DNA from: Vibrio palustris
Lineage (GTDB): Bacteria; Pseudomonadota; Gammaproteobacteria; Enterobacterales; Vibrionaceae
Reading direction: 5' to 3'
Assembly: GCF_024346995.1 (NCBI RefSeq)
Contig: NZ_AP024888.1
Span: forward strand, 496,001 to 560,000
Length of the DNA: 64,000 bases
Numbering within the stretch: the stretch's first letter is position 1; every line of letters begins with the position of its first letter. Position numbers and translations under genes: made by a program. This document shows positions 25,833 through 34,962 of this stretch, in pieces. The notes below the pieces were generated by a model. That model saw nothing but the letters and a program-made list of their open reading frames with translations. It did no database searches and was not told the origin of the DNA.

Positions 25833-27200
25833 ATGCACAATTACACCACATGGCTTCATATCGGTTTAGGTTCATTTCATCGAGCGCACCAAGCCTGGTA
25901 TCTGCATCAGTTACGGCAGTCTGGTGATACTCGTTGGCATATTGCAGCTGGGAATATTCGCGATGATGCAGAGGCCACAATCGAGGCGTTACGTTCTCAA
26001 AATGGTGAATACATGCTTGAAACGGTGAGTCCTGCAGGTGAGCGTAACTATGAAGTGATTCAATCTATTCAGACGCTGCTAGCTTGGCAGCCAGATCTCA
26101 AGCCGCTGATTAATGAAGGAGCAAAAGCGAGCACCAAAGTGATTGCGTTTACCGTGACCGAAGCAGGCTACTATTTGAAGACCGATCATTCGCTAGATGT
26201 CACTAATCCAATATTAATTGGTGACTTGAACGGCGGACACGCGACTATTTATGGGGCGGTAATTAAAATATTGCAAGCGCGCATGGATGATCATGCTGGG
26301 CCAGTGACACTATTAAGTTGTGACAACGTTCGCCACAATGGTGAGCGTTTTCGTGATGGCTTGTTGGAGTGCTTGACGTTACAAGGTAATGCAGATCTCC
26401 TCGCGTGGGTGCGTGCGAATACAACATGTCCGAATACCATGGTGGATCGGATTACACCACGTCCGATGCCGGATCTGCCTGCGCGAGTGAAAGCGCAAAC
26501 AGGGATGGATGACCGCGCTCCAGTGATGGGCGAAACCTTTATTCAATGGGTGATTGAAGATAACTTTATCGCTAATCGGCCGAAATTTGAAAACGTCGGA
26601 GTGGAAATGGTGGAGTCAGTTATTCCTTATGAAGAAGCTAAAATTCGTATTCTGAACGCATCCCATAGCTGTATTGCTTGGGCTGGGACGTTGCTCAGTA
26701 AGGCCTTCATTCATGAAAGTACATTGATCGATGCGATCTACAATGTGGCTCATAATTATGTGCACCATGATGTGATTCCCTGTCTTGGTGATAATGGAAT
26801 TAATCTGCACGCGTATCTTGAGACCGTATTAGAGCGATTTACCAATCCATATATCAAAGACACTAACCAGAGAGTTGCGGCCGATGGTTTGTCCAAAATT
26901 CCCGCGATGATTACTCCCACGATGATTGAGTGTTATCAACGCGGGATGACGCCCCATGCAACAGCGATGCTGCCCGCCTTGTTCTTTGTTTTTATGCAGC
27001 AGTGGCATAAAGGAGAACTGCCGTATGAATATCAAGATAGCATGTTAGATGAAAGCGCGATGCACACGATGTTTGACGCAGCTGATCCAATCCAAGTGTA
27101 TACACAAAACGCAGCGCTATTTGGTGAACTAGCCACACAAGCTGAATTTGCCACGTTGATACGCGATAAAATTAGCATTGTGAATGAGATGATTGCGTAA
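25833..27200 (+). CDS. dalD: D-arabinitol 4-dehydrogenase
   Basis: 455-residue member of the polyol-specific long-chain mannitol dehydrogenase family, oxidising D-arabitol to D-xylulose with NAD+. The opening [23 protein letters not shown] contains the GxGxFHRAHQ cofactor motif, and the catalytic region has [15 protein letters not shown] and [20 protein letters not shown] with the active-site Lys/His family residues. As I recall it, the sequence parallels Klebsiella DalD closely along its whole length, better than mannitol or fructuronate dehydrogenases. First gene of a four-gene operon; xylulokinase follows after nine bases. Confidence 0.92.
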   Translation: MHNYTTWLHIGLGSFHRAHQAWYLHQLRQSGDTRWHIAAGNIRDDAEATIEALRSQNGEYMLETVSPAGERNYEVIQSIQTLLAWQPDLKPLINEGAKASTKVIAFTVTEAGYYLKTDHSLDVTNPILIGDLNGGHATIYGAVIKILQARMDDHAGPVTLLSCDNVRHNGERFRDGLLECLTLQGNADLLAWVRANTTCPNTMVDRITPRPMPDLPARVKAQTGMDDRAPVMGETFIQWVIEDNFIANRPKFENVGVEMVESVIPYEEAKIRILNASHSCIAWAGTLLSKAFIHESTLIDAIYNVAHNYVHHDVIPCLGDNGINLHAYLETVLERFTNPYIKDTNQRVAADGLSKIPAMITPTMIECYQRGMTPHATAMLPALFFVFMQQWHKGELPYEYQDSMLDESAMHTMFDAADPIQVYTQNAALFGELATQAEFATLIRDKISIVNEMIA

Positions 27201-27209
27201 GGAGAGAGC

Positions 27210-28676
27210 ATGTATTTAGGAATTGATTTAGGCACGTCTGAAGTAAAAGCGTTAGTTATCGATGAATGCGGTCAAACCATAGCAACTCATAGTGTACCGT
27301 TAGTCATAGAGCGGCCATATCCCAACTGGGCAGAGCAACATCCACAAGATTGGTGGACAGCAACGAATAACTTGATAAGCGTGTTACGTGAAAAATGTGT
27401 ACAGCATTGGTCAGCCATTAAGTCGATTGGAATTTCTGGGCAAATGCATGGTGCTGTACTACTTGACCAAGGTGACAATATTATTCGCCCGGCCATATTG
27501 TGGAATGATACGCGCAGTTATGCTGAGTGTAAGGAGCTAGAAGCGGCTGCCCCAAGTTTACATGAGATTGCGGGCAATTTGGCCATGCCGGGTTTGACTG
27601 CGCCGAAATTAATGTGGGTTCGTAAACATGAGCCAGATAACTTTTCACGTGTGAAGACGGTATTACTGCCTAAAGACTACCTGCGCCTTAAGATGACTGG
27701 GCGCAAAATTTCCGACATGTCTGATGCTGCGGGAACCTTATGGCTAGATGTGGCAAAACGTGATTGGTCAGATGATTTGCTAGATAAGTGTGATTTGACA
27801 CGTTCACACATGCCAGAACTTATCGAAGGCTGTGACATATCGGCATCGTTATCTAAGGAAGTTGCACAAAACTGGGGACTGAATTCGTCAGTTGTCGTCG
27901 CAGGCGGTGGTGGTGATAATGCGGTCAGTGCGATAGGTATTGGAGCTGTAGAGCCTGGCGATGCCTTTATCTCGCTAGGGACGTCAGGGGTGTTATTTGT
28001 CGTCAATGATCAATATCGCCCAGCGCCTCAATCGGCAGTGCATACGTTTTGCCATGTTTTACCACACCGCTGGCATCAAATGAGCGTCATGCTGAGCGCA
28101 GCCAGTTGTTTGCAATGGTTTTGTCGTATCGTCGGGGTAACAGAGACAGAATTACTGTCAGAAATAGAAAATATTAGTGATGAAGATAGAGCGCATGCTC
28201 CGCTCTTTTTGCCGTACTTATCAGGTGAACGTACTCCTCACAATGATCCAATGGCAACCGGCACATTTTATCATTTAACCCATTCGACCCATCGCGCATT
28301 GCTTGGCTATGCGGTGCTTGAAGGTGTGAGTTTTGGTATTGCCGACGGCCTTCACGCGTTACAAAACAGTGGCACGCACATTAAGTCATGTTCCCTAGTT
28401 GGAGGCGGTGCACGCAGTCCGTATTGGGCTCAGCTTCTCGCCGATATTCTCACGCTACCTATTGTAACACATAAAGGCGGTGAAACTGGCGGTGCTCTTG
28501 GCGCAGCTCGATTAGCGTGTTTGGCAACGGGAACGTCTGTTGCTGATGTGTGCCATAAGCCTGAAGTTGACCATACCTATCAACCGGGTAAGAAAAGACA
28601 CACGATGTTGCAACATCGCTACTCGCGTTTTAAAGCCTTATACCAACATGACGTAACATTACGCGCCTCACGCTAG
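27210..28676 (+). CDS. dalK: Xylulokinase of the arabitol operon
   Basis: 488-residue FGGY-family sugar kinase phosphorylating D-xylulose to D-xylulose 5-phosphate, feeding the pentose phosphate pathway. The N-terminal phosphate-binding strand is YLGIDLGTSEVKALVID, GISGQMHGAVLLD is the substrate-binding motif typical of XylB/DalK, and the C-terminal GGGARSPYWAQLLADIL is the adenosine motif. A good AAGGAGAG site precedes the ATG. A xylB copy serving xylose may exist elsewhere; the context assigns this copy to D-arabitol. Confidence 0.93.
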   Translation: MYLGIDLGTSEVKALVIDECGQTIATHSVPLVIERPYPNWAEQHPQDWWTATNNLISVLREKCVQHWSAIKSIGISGQMHGAVLLDQGDNIIRPAILWNDTRSYAECKELEAAAPSLHEIAGNLAMPGLTAPKLMWVRKHEPDNFSRVKTVLLPKDYLRLKMTGRKISDMSDAAGTLWLDVAKRDWSDDLLDKCDLTRSHMPELIEGCDISASLSKEVAQNWGLNSSVVVAGGGGDNAVSAIGIGAVEPGDAFISLGTSGVLFVVNDQYRPAPQSAVHTFCHVLPHRWHQMSVMLSAASCLQWFCRIVGVTETELLSEIENISDEDRAHAPLFLPYLSGERTPHNDPMATGTFYHLTHSTHRALLGYAVLEGVSFGIADGLHALQNSGTHIKSCSLVGGGARSPYWAQLLADILTLPIVTHKGGETGGALGAARLACLATGTSVADVCHKPEVDHTYQPGKKRHTMLQHRYSRFKALYQHDVTLRASR

Positions 28677-28771
28677 CGTCGCGCTCTAATGTTAACAATA
28701 TAACTATAACGACCATCGATAGTGCTTTATAAATAAGTGCGCAAACCTCTACCCTACGAAAAGAGATAACT

Positions 28772-30046
28772 ATGGACAATACAAAAAAAGAATGGCTTGG
28801 ACTGCCACTCAATTTACTATGGGGATACATTGCAATCGCCGTTTTTATGACGGGAGATGGCTTTGAATTAGCGTTTTTATCCCATTACATTACCGAACTT
28901 GGTTTTACGCCGGCTCAGTCTTCGTTCGCCTTTACGCTTTATGGATTAGCCGCGGCATTATCCGCCTGGGTATCCGGTGTGGTTGCGGAAATCATAACGC
29001 CGCAGAAAACCATGAAAATTGGATTTATTCTTTGGTGTGTTTTTCATGTGCTATTCCTAACTTTTGGGCTAACGCAATCTAACTATGCATTAATGTTAGT
29101 GTTTTATGGTATTCGGGGCCTTGCTTATCCGTTATTCCTGTATTCATTTATCGTGGTGATTGTTTATAACGTGCGTAGTGATGGCGTTAGTTCGGCGTTG
29201 GGTTGGTTCTGGACTGTTTATTCGATTGGTATTGGTGTTGCAGGAAGTTACATTCCAAGTTTGACCATTCCTTGGGTTGGTGAGTTGGGCACCTTATGGT
29301 TATCTTTAGTTTTTTGTGGAGCCGGGGGCTTAATCGCATGGGTGGCGTTACGCAGGGTCAATACACCAACACATATGCATACTTTGACCACTTCGCAGAA
29401 ATTAAAGGAACTAAGTCGCGCCGTTACCTTACTGTATACCAATAAAAATGTTCTTTACTCTTGCATAGTTCGCATTGTGAATACGTTGTCGCTGTTTGGT
29501 TTCGCGGTCATCATGCCAATGATGTTTGTTGATGATTTAGGATTTACTACATCGGAATGGCTACAAGTGTGGACGGTCTTTTTTGCCACGACGATTTTTT
29601 CTAATGTATTTTGGGGGATAATGGGTGAAAAAATAGGCTGGATGAAAGTTGTACGCTGGTTTGGATGTATAGGAATGGCGCTGTCTACTTTAGCGTTTTA
29701 CTATATTCCTCAACACTTTGGACATAACTTCTATATGGCTTTAATTCCGGCTATTGCATTAGGTATCTTTGTCGCGGCGTTTGTTCCGATTACCGCAATG
29801 CTGACCACACTTGAACCCAATCATAAAGGGGCTGCGATATCTGTCTATAACTTGTCGGCTGGATTATCAAATTTCGTGGCACCTGCTATCGCGGTGTTAT
29901 TACTGCCTTATTTTGGCACGATAGGTGTAGTGGTTGCTTATACTGCTTTGTATCTTATCGCTTTTCTTATTACGTATTTCATTAAAGTTCAGCAGCCAGG
30001 TTTTGAGACCATCCCTGCTAACGTAGACGAAATTAGCACTACATAA
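28772..30046 (+). CDS. dalT: MFS polyol transporter of the arabitol operon
   Basis: 424-residue transporter with twelve predicted membrane helices. The N-terminus (WLGLPLNLLWGYIAIAVFMTGDGFELAFLSHYI) and the sequence TRIGLAYPLF-like IRGLAYPLFLYSFIVVIVYN resemble the RbtT/DalT ribitol and D-arabitol permeases of Klebsiella (425 residues). Its position after dehydrogenase and kinase genes repeats the dalDKT order. A 95-base gap to dalK has no terminator that I can see, so the genes are probably one unit. Confidence 0.85.
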   Translation: MDNTKKEWLGLPLNLLWGYIAIAVFMTGDGFELAFLSHYITELGFTPAQSSFAFTLYGLAAALSAWVSGVVAEIITPQKTMKIGFILWCVFHVLFLTFGLTQSNYALMLVFYGIRGLAYPLFLYSFIVVIVYNVRSDGVSSALGWFWTVYSIGIGVAGSYIPSLTIPWVGELGTLWLSLVFCGAGGLIAWVALRRVNTPTHMHTLTTSQKLKELSRAVTLLYTNKNVLYSCIVRIVNTLSLFGFAVIMPMMFVDDLGFTTSEWLQVWTVFFATTIFSNVFWGIMGEKIGWMKVVRWFGCIGMALSTLAFYYIPQHFGHNFYMALIPAIALGIFVAAFVPITAMLTTLEPNHKGAAISVYNLSAGLSNFVAPAIAVLLLPYFGTIGVVVAYTALYLIAFLITYFIKVQQPGFETIPANVDEISTT

Positions 30047-30103
30047 ATGACGCCAAGGTATGACTGAGGATAACGCATCATACCTTGTTTACTTGAGGTA
30101 AAT

Positions 30104-30748
30104 ATGAAACAAAAAGCGGTTATTTTTGATATGGATGGTGTGCTCATCGATTCAGAGCCTTTATGGCAAGAGGCACAAATCGATACCCTTAAGAGTTTTA
30201 ATGTGCACATCACACGTCACGACTGTGAAGAATTGACCATGGGTAAGCGCTTGGACGATATAGCACAAACGTGGCTTAAGACGTATACGCTACCTGTCTC
30301 GGTCAACGTTCTCGCTGAGCGAATTCTAGGGATCTTATGTGATCGTATTGTCACCACTGGTAAAGCAATGACAGGGGTTAAGCAAGCGTTAGACTATTTT
30401 ACCAAGCAAGAAATGAAGATTGCCTTGGCAACCTCTTCCCATCACTTAGTGATAAAAGCTGTATTCGATCGTTTAAAGTTGCATGATAAATTTAGTGTGG
30501 TGTGCAGCGCTGAAGATGAACAAAAAGGTAAGCCTGCGCCGGATGTGTACCTCACCGCGGCTTATCGTTTGCAATTGCCTGTTCACGAATGCGTGGTGAT
30601 AGAGGACAGCTTAACGGGGCTAACAGCCGCCAAAACAGCGGATATGACGACGTATTTAGTCTCACCACAACATAAACACGCTAAGTTTAAGATGGCGGAT
30701 TACCGCTATGCAAACTTACTCGATTTGATTGACGATATCGATACATAA
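30104..30748 (+). CDS. HAD-family sugar/hexitol phosphatase (YniC/HxpB-like)
   Basis: 214-residue HAD subfamily IA phosphatase. Motif I is FDMDGVLIDSEPLW (nucleophile Asp9 and Asp11), motif II lies in LATSSHHL, motif III Lys in KGKPAPDVYL, motif IV in VVIEDSLTGL. It resembles E. coli YniC (HxpB), which dephosphorylates 2-deoxyglucose- and hexitol-phosphates. It follows dalT by 57 bases on the same strand and would be the fourth gene of the unit; a housecleaning role removing toxic polyol or deoxysugar phosphates is plausible. The Klebsiella dal operon, as I recall, has no such gene. Confidence 0.85.
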   Translation: MKQKAVIFDMDGVLIDSEPLWQEAQIDTLKSFNVHITRHDCEELTMGKRLDDIAQTWLKTYTLPVSVNVLAERILGILCDRIVTTGKAMTGVKQALDYFTKQEMKIALATSSHHLVIKAVFDRLKLHDKFSVVCSAEDEQKGKPAPDVYLTAAYRLQLPVHECVVIEDSLTGLTAAKTADMTTYLVSPQHKHAKFKMADYRYANLLDLIDDIDT

Positions 30749-30914
30749 AGAGCGGAATTGCGAGTGGTTACGAAAGCTTACTTGAGGCGTCGTCGCTTTC
30801 AGCCAAGCTAAACCCACAAGGACGCTTGTGGATTTAGTGTCAAATATACAGCACGAGCCATACCGTGCAGCTAATCGAGAGACAAGTATTAGAGCACGGT
30901 AGGTTAGTGGTGCA

Positions 30915-31790
30915 TTACTTCGCTAATTGTTCAACCAGATAATCTTTCGCTTGAGTAAAGCCTTGCTGCGCAGCAAGATTGGCGATATGTGCAGCTTGCT
31001 TAACGTCTTGGTTTTCTAGTGCTGAATCGATTTTTTCACGATACAGCGCCCATTGATCTTTAGCTTGTGCTGCGGCTGCGTGCGTTAACGTTGGCTGTGC
31101 GTCTTCGCGATTTTTGGCACCTAACTCGGTTAATAGAGTTAATACTTCATTGCTATGCGAAGTACTGGTCGTAATATCGACAACACCAACAGGTTGGAAT
31201 GTCGCGGTAAGAGGAAGCTGCTTATTACCGATCACATGTTGTGATTCTGCATATACTTTTTCTTGAGATTTACGGGGCAGTTCTTTGTCTAGTATGGCCG
31301 GGTCAGCCGTAATAATGACATACTTCGCTCCTTTAAGTTGTGGGTTGATGGTGATCACTTGTTCAACACGCTCTAAACCACGCATACCGGTTGTATGATA
31401 AGTAAAGTCTTTGGCTGAATAATCGGAGATAAGCTGCCAAGATTGATCGTAAATCAAAACATTTGCTGCAAATAGAGCACTGTTATTGACATAAGAACGA
31501 ACTAGTAATGAGAAAGGGGCATCGGATGTAATATGGTAACTCATCACGGGCAGTGGTTGTGAAGGTGCTGTTTCTGAGGGATATAACACCGTGCTGCTCA
31601 ACGTGGGTAAATCGGCATCCATCACCACTTGCTGGTGGAATGGAACCGATAGGGCGGTAACTGGTAATGCTGACAATGTTGAGCAACATGACGTTTGGTT
31701 TAAGTCGGTATTTAAAGGTTGATCGGGTAATTCACTGCATGCGGTTAAAAGCAATGTCATTAGCAGTGTTGTAAGCGGAAAGCGTTTCAT
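30915..31790 (-). CDS. malM: MalM-like maltose operon periplasmic lipoprotein
   Basis: About 291 residues. The ATG at 31790 gives a clear lipoprotein signal (KRFPLTTLLMTLLLTAC, lipobox LTAC) and has AAAGGA eight bases upstream; an upstream extension to 31874 has neither. The body resembles MalM, a periplasmic protein of unknown function encoded behind lamB in enterobacteria and vibrios, including a YVIITADPAIL strand and an Ala-rich helical C-terminus. It lies 67 bases downstream of lamB on the same strand. Confidence 0.85.
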   Translation of the reverse strand: MKRFPLTTLLMTLLLTACSELPDQPLNTDLNQTSCCSTLSALPVTALSVPFHQQVVMDADLPTLSSTVLYPSETAPSQPLPVMSYHITSDAPFSLLVRSYVNNSALFAANVLIYDQSWQLISDYSAKDFTYHTTGMRGLERVEQVITINPQLKGAKYVIITADPAILDKELPRKSQEKVYAESQHVIGNKQLPLTATFQPVGVVDITTSTSHSNEVLTLLTELGAKNREDAQPTLTHAAAAQAKDQWALYREKIDSALENQDVKQAAHIANLAAQQGFTQAKDYLVEQLAK

Positions 31791-31857
31791 CTGCATTATC
31801 CTTTGTGGGGAAGCTAACGCTCCCCCGATTGTCTTCAAAAAGTGTGACTGGGTGAGT

Positions 31858-33099
31858 TTACCACCACGTTTCAACGTTAAAGCCGAAAGTCACTTCGTCA
31901 ACGTTGTCTGTACTCATACCTTGTGCATGACCATAGACTTCGCCACCACGGTTCCATTCATCAGTTTTCTCTGAATACGTCGCGAATAAACGAATAGACG
32001 GACGAGCCCAGACGCCTTTGCCGGCTTGGAACATTTGCGCCAAGGTGACTTTGAACATATCGTTAGTGCCCGCACCATTTTGTGCCTCTACCGATTCATA
32101 GCCCACTTCAACGGCAGTCGCGATGAACTCGGTCCAGCTATATTGAGGACGAGCCCCAACGCTAAACCACTTCTCACCTTCTCGATTATCGAGGTTATTG
32201 TCTTGATAGGCGATGGAGTACATGACCTGAAAATCTTCACTCACGTTCAGATCGCCAGAGTTGAAGATACGCCAACTCTCACCATCGTGCTCAACACCGG
32301 TACTGTATTTGCGGTTCGAGCCGCCTTCAGCACTCATTAATCCACCCGCAAGCGCGTCGGTACCATATTGGAAAGCTAAAGTGTTTGAACCGTATTTCCA
32401 CGCCTGCCGATAAAGTGTAGAAAGCATCGTACCAGAGGTGGTTATATCACTTTCCTCGTAACTAGAGTTTTGAGTAAAAACGTAGTTCAAACCAACCGTA
32501 AGATCTGCACTGTCACTGAGTTCGATGTCACTTAAACGAGCATCAATGTTATGCAGGCTACGACCATCAGCACTAGAGTCTGGCGCCATCCATGCAATAT
32601 GCCCTTTAGCAAAGCCAAGATCCCAGTTTTCAATACCAATCCCGGTGCTGGATGTATCCCAGTATTTAATATCGATCATATGAACTTCATGGCGGCGGTA
32701 AAAACGCTCACCAGCCCACACTGAGGCTTCATCTTGGCCTTCAAATATGCCATGCCCCGCAGACCACATTTGTATTGTGCTCACATCGCCCCAGCTTTCA
32801 CCGCTACCGATGTAAAGTGTAGTATCAAAGTAGGCATTATTTTGTTGCCATATATCGGCCTTGACGCCTGCTTCCCACCAGTTCAGCTCGTTGCCCAAAC
32901 GATAATTACCATAGCCTTGTCCCGCTCGAATGACGTCATTACGCTCGCCTTTACCGTCGTTATGGTCGTCGTTATCGGTATAAATATTGCCCCATTTAGC
33001 GTAGCCAAAATAGGTGACGTTCTCCACAGCAGCAGTACTCATAAGCGGTGCTAACGCGAGGGCAGCGCCTAGTACACTGGCAAGCTTCTTTTGTTTCAT
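31858..33099 (-). CDS. lamB: Maltoporin LamB
   Basis: 413-residue outer-membrane porin for maltodextrins. Signal peptide LASVLGAALALAPLMSTAA precedes VENVTYFGYAKWGN, the start of the first strand. Typical maltoporin phrases are visible: RLGNELNWWEAGVKADIWQ, IQMWSAGHGIFEGQDEASVWAGERFYRRHEVHMIDIKYWDTS (split by strands), and GWARP-like KGVWARPSIRLFATY near the end. The C-terminus is VETWW, with the required terminal aromatic residue. GGAGAAAC supplies the ribosome site. The other maltose genes are not in the window. Confidence 0.95.
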   Translation of the reverse strand: MKQKKLASVLGAALALAPLMSTAAVENVTYFGYAKWGNIYTDNDDHNDGKGERNDVIRAGQGYGNYRLGNELNWWEAGVKADIWQQNNAYFDTTLYIGSGESWGDVSTIQMWSAGHGIFEGQDEASVWAGERFYRRHEVHMIDIKYWDTSSTGIGIENWDLGFAKGHIAWMAPDSSADGRSLHNIDARLSDIELSDSADLTVGLNYVFTQNSSYEESDITTSGTMLSTLYRQAWKYGSNTLAFQYGTDALAGGLMSAEGGSNRKYSTGVEHDGESWRIFNSGDLNVSEDFQVMYSIAYQDNNLDNREGEKWFSVGARPQYSWTEFIATAVEVGYESVEAQNGAGTNDMFKVTLAQMFQAGKGVWARPSIRLFATYSEKTDEWNRGGEVYGHAQGMSTDNVDEVTFGFNVETWW

Positions 33100-33174
33100 G
33101 AAGTTTCTCCATTTGATTTTATCAATTTATTGTTATTGGTTTGAGTGCGAACTCGCGGCGCAGTGTAATTAACT

Positions 33175-33190
33175 ATGGAAACGTTTTCAT
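33175..33190. promoter_or_regulatory. LacI-family-type operator near lamB promoter
   Basis: ATGGAAAC-GTTTTCAT, a 16-bp palindrome with one mismatch and a central CG, the hallmark of LacI/GalR-family operators. It lies about 80 bases upstream of the lamB start, where it would overlap the minus-strand promoter. Confidence 0.65.
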
Positions 33191-33602
33191 GACGAAGTTG
33201 GCATTTTTGCCGTTATAAGCGCTTTATTGCTAAGTTGTGTGATTATTGTCTCTAATTTGGCGTTTTTTGGCGATGATGTGCGAGTGTTTTCATGCTACGC
33301 GTATGGTGGCGGGAGTTAATGTTGATTCGGTTATGAAAAATTGCCAATAAGAGAGAGAAATAAGTTATTAAATTTATTGTTTTTATTGGATTGTTAGGTA
33401 AGAAATTATAATGACTTAACTAAGAAACGAAAATCACAACAGTGTGAAAAACCGTTAGATAGCACATCAGTATACTGTTACGTATTCAATCAAGGTTTGT
33501 GAATCAAACATAGCATCGTGTTGATTTTCGCTGTAGTGCTGTAACTTAATCGAAAATAATACAATATAAAGATAAGGAATACATAAAGGATGTTTATGAT
33601 TT

Positions 33603-33618
33603 CTGTAAACGTTTTCAT
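33603..33618. promoter_or_regulatory. Second LacI-family-type operator
   Basis: CTGTAAAC-GTTTTCAT shares the 12-base core AAACGTTTTCAT with the site at 33175-33190 and lies 428 bases from it (about 41 helical turns). The pair could be bridged by one tetrameric repressor. Confidence 0.5.
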
Positions 33619-33737
33619 TTAGTGGGCACATGAAACACATTCTCATTTAGAGGTGAATCGTTAACTTTAAAACGATGGTTAATTCAATGTATTCGCGATA
33701 AAAGCCTTAATTCTGGAGTGGGGGGGTGAGCGGTTTT

Positions 33738-33746
33738 TGATATAAT
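33738..33746 (+). promoter_or_regulatory. Extended -10 promoter of the lipoprotein gene
   Basis: TG-A-TATAAT: a perfect -10 (33741-33746) preceded by the extended TG (33738-33739), about 68 bases before the lipoprotein start. The -35 region is poor and overlaps a run of seven G (33720-33726). Confidence 0.6.
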
Positions 33747-33813
33747 TAGTGCTCGTAGTTGGTGTATTAATCTGGATTTTTCCTGACAAGCTTTAATGCG
33801 AATAGGTATCTGC

Positions 33814-34265
33814 ATGAAAATCGTTATTGTATTGTTACTTGTTACGTTGTCGGCTTGTTCTAGTGTCGTTACACAAAACGAGAGGTTTACAAGGTTTGTA
33901 AATCAAGATTATGTGCTGACTCAAGAGAGTATGCTTTATAAAGGTGACTGTGGGTGGGTGGGTGGGTGGGTGATTTTATGTTAGCCGCGGCCAGCCAACA
34001 CAGTGTTTGCCTCGGTACCAAAGTAAAAGAATATCCGATAGGTACGGTTATTCATGTGGTAAAAATTATCGATCAATTTGGCGGGTCTCAGGGGCGTTGC
34101 TGGCGTGTACAAATCTCAATAAGTGGTCAAGCGTATTCTTCTATTGATATTCCCGCTTGCCATTTATGGCATCCGCAAAGCTGGATCACCTCGAGTAGTC
34201 CCTACACAATAGCGGTACTCGATTTTAAACCGAAGTTTGCTGTGCAAAAAGCTCCCAATCCGTGA
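33814..34265 (+). pseudogene. Lipoprotein gene split by a TGGG tetranucleotide repeat (possibly phase-OFF)
   Basis: A lipoprotein signal starts at ATG 33814 (KIVIVLLLVTLSAC, lipobox LSAC; an ATG at 33796 would add six residues). Translation runs in this frame to a stop at 33982-33984, just past five TGGG units (33951-33970). A second open frame covers the tract and continues to 34265 with a folded-looking sequence (MLAAASQHSVCLGTKVKEY..., later CWRVQISISGQAYSS and IPACHLWHPQSW) but no start of its own. The frames differ so that +4 bases, one more TGGG unit, joins them into a lipoprotein of about 150 residues. Either a phase-variable gene caught OFF or a plain frameshift. Function unknown. Confidence 0.72.
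33951..33972 (+). repeat. (TGGG)5 tetranucleotide repeat, G-quadruplex-forming
   Basis: Five perfect TGGG units (33951-33970) followed by TG, inside the coding sequence of a lipoprotein. On this strand it gives five GGG runs separated by single T, a canonical tight parallel G-quadruplex pattern. Unit length four is not a multiple of three, so slippage changes the reading frame. Confidence 0.95.
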
Positions 34266-34321
34266 TTGTACTTTGCTTATTCGCTATTATGGGCTATTAC
34301 CTTACAAGGAGAAATTAATAC

Positions 34322-34843
34322 ATGGAATTTATCTCTAACCGTCTGATAATGAGCAAAATATCATTAATCCACCAGTCATTGTTTCACACCTTACATACAG
34401 ATCCCACTGTTATCTCTCTGTGTTTTGATGAACCCACCCTTGCCGAAATTAATGCAAAATTTGAATCTCGTTTAAAACCTTGGGACCCAACTTCTAGTGA
34501 TTGGCTGTGCCTGGTTGTTACACATCAATGTACAGGCGAGTATGTTGGGATTACGGGGTTCTGCCTTAAAGATAATATCGCGGAAGTTGGGTTTATGTTT
34601 TTACCTCAATATCAAGGTTTCGGCTATGCGACTGAATCACTGATGGCATTGCTCGAGTATTCAAAACAGCATTTAGGAATTAACCATTACAGCGCCGTGG
34701 TTACTGAGGGAAATGTAAATTCAGAGCGGGTATTAGTGAAAAGTGGTTTTACGTTGACACAAATAGTGCCCGACGCTTATGAAATTGGTGGTAAACAGTA
34801 TTGTGATCACATTTATCACCTAAATAACACGATTTCATTATAA
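34322..34843 (+). CDS. GNAT acetyltransferase, RimJ/RimL type
   Basis: 173-residue acetyltransferase with the RimJ/RimL-like layout: a long N-terminal part, then GEYVGITGFCLKDNIAEVGFMF (beta4), the acetyl-CoA loop QYQGFGYATESLMALLEY, and VTEGNVNSERVLVKSGF (motif B). The usual Q/R-x-x-G-x-G/A is Q-G-F-G-Y-A here. Good AAGGAG ribosome site 34304-34309. Substrate unknown. It belongs to a run of short, independent same-strand genes. Confidence 0.85.
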   Translation: MEFISNRLIMSKISLIHQSLFHTLHTDPTVISLCFDEPTLAEINAKFESRLKPWDPTSSDWLCLVVTHQCTGEYVGITGFCLKDNIAEVGFMFLPQYQGFGYATESLMALLEYSKQHLGINHYSAVVTEGNVNSERVLVKSGFTLTQIVPDAYEIGGKQYCDHIYHLNNTISL

Positions 34844-34962
34844 ATATTTGATGGTATGAACATGATAACCCTGATTTTTTAGAAAAATACGGCGGATAAT
34901 ACGTTCAGACACTATTAATCCCTAAATGGTGATGTTGAGAATGTACAAAAAGAGATGAAGCA

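Larger units (their letters stand above)
33100..33813. other. Gene-free region upstream of lamB
   Basis: About 710 bases separating lamB (minus) and a lipoprotein gene (plus). It contains two LacI-type palindromes described separately, a GGCA-TTTT-TGCC palindrome at 33200-33211, and on the lipoprotein side a G-tract and extended -10. I found no MalT box (GGGGA(T/G)GAGG on either strand) near lamB. No coding frame is convincing. Confidence 0.5.

Noticed and set aside
33100..33300. MalT box before lamB
   Set aside because: No GGGGA(T/G)GAGG or its complement is visible; the G-run at 33720 is on the other side of the region and does not fit.
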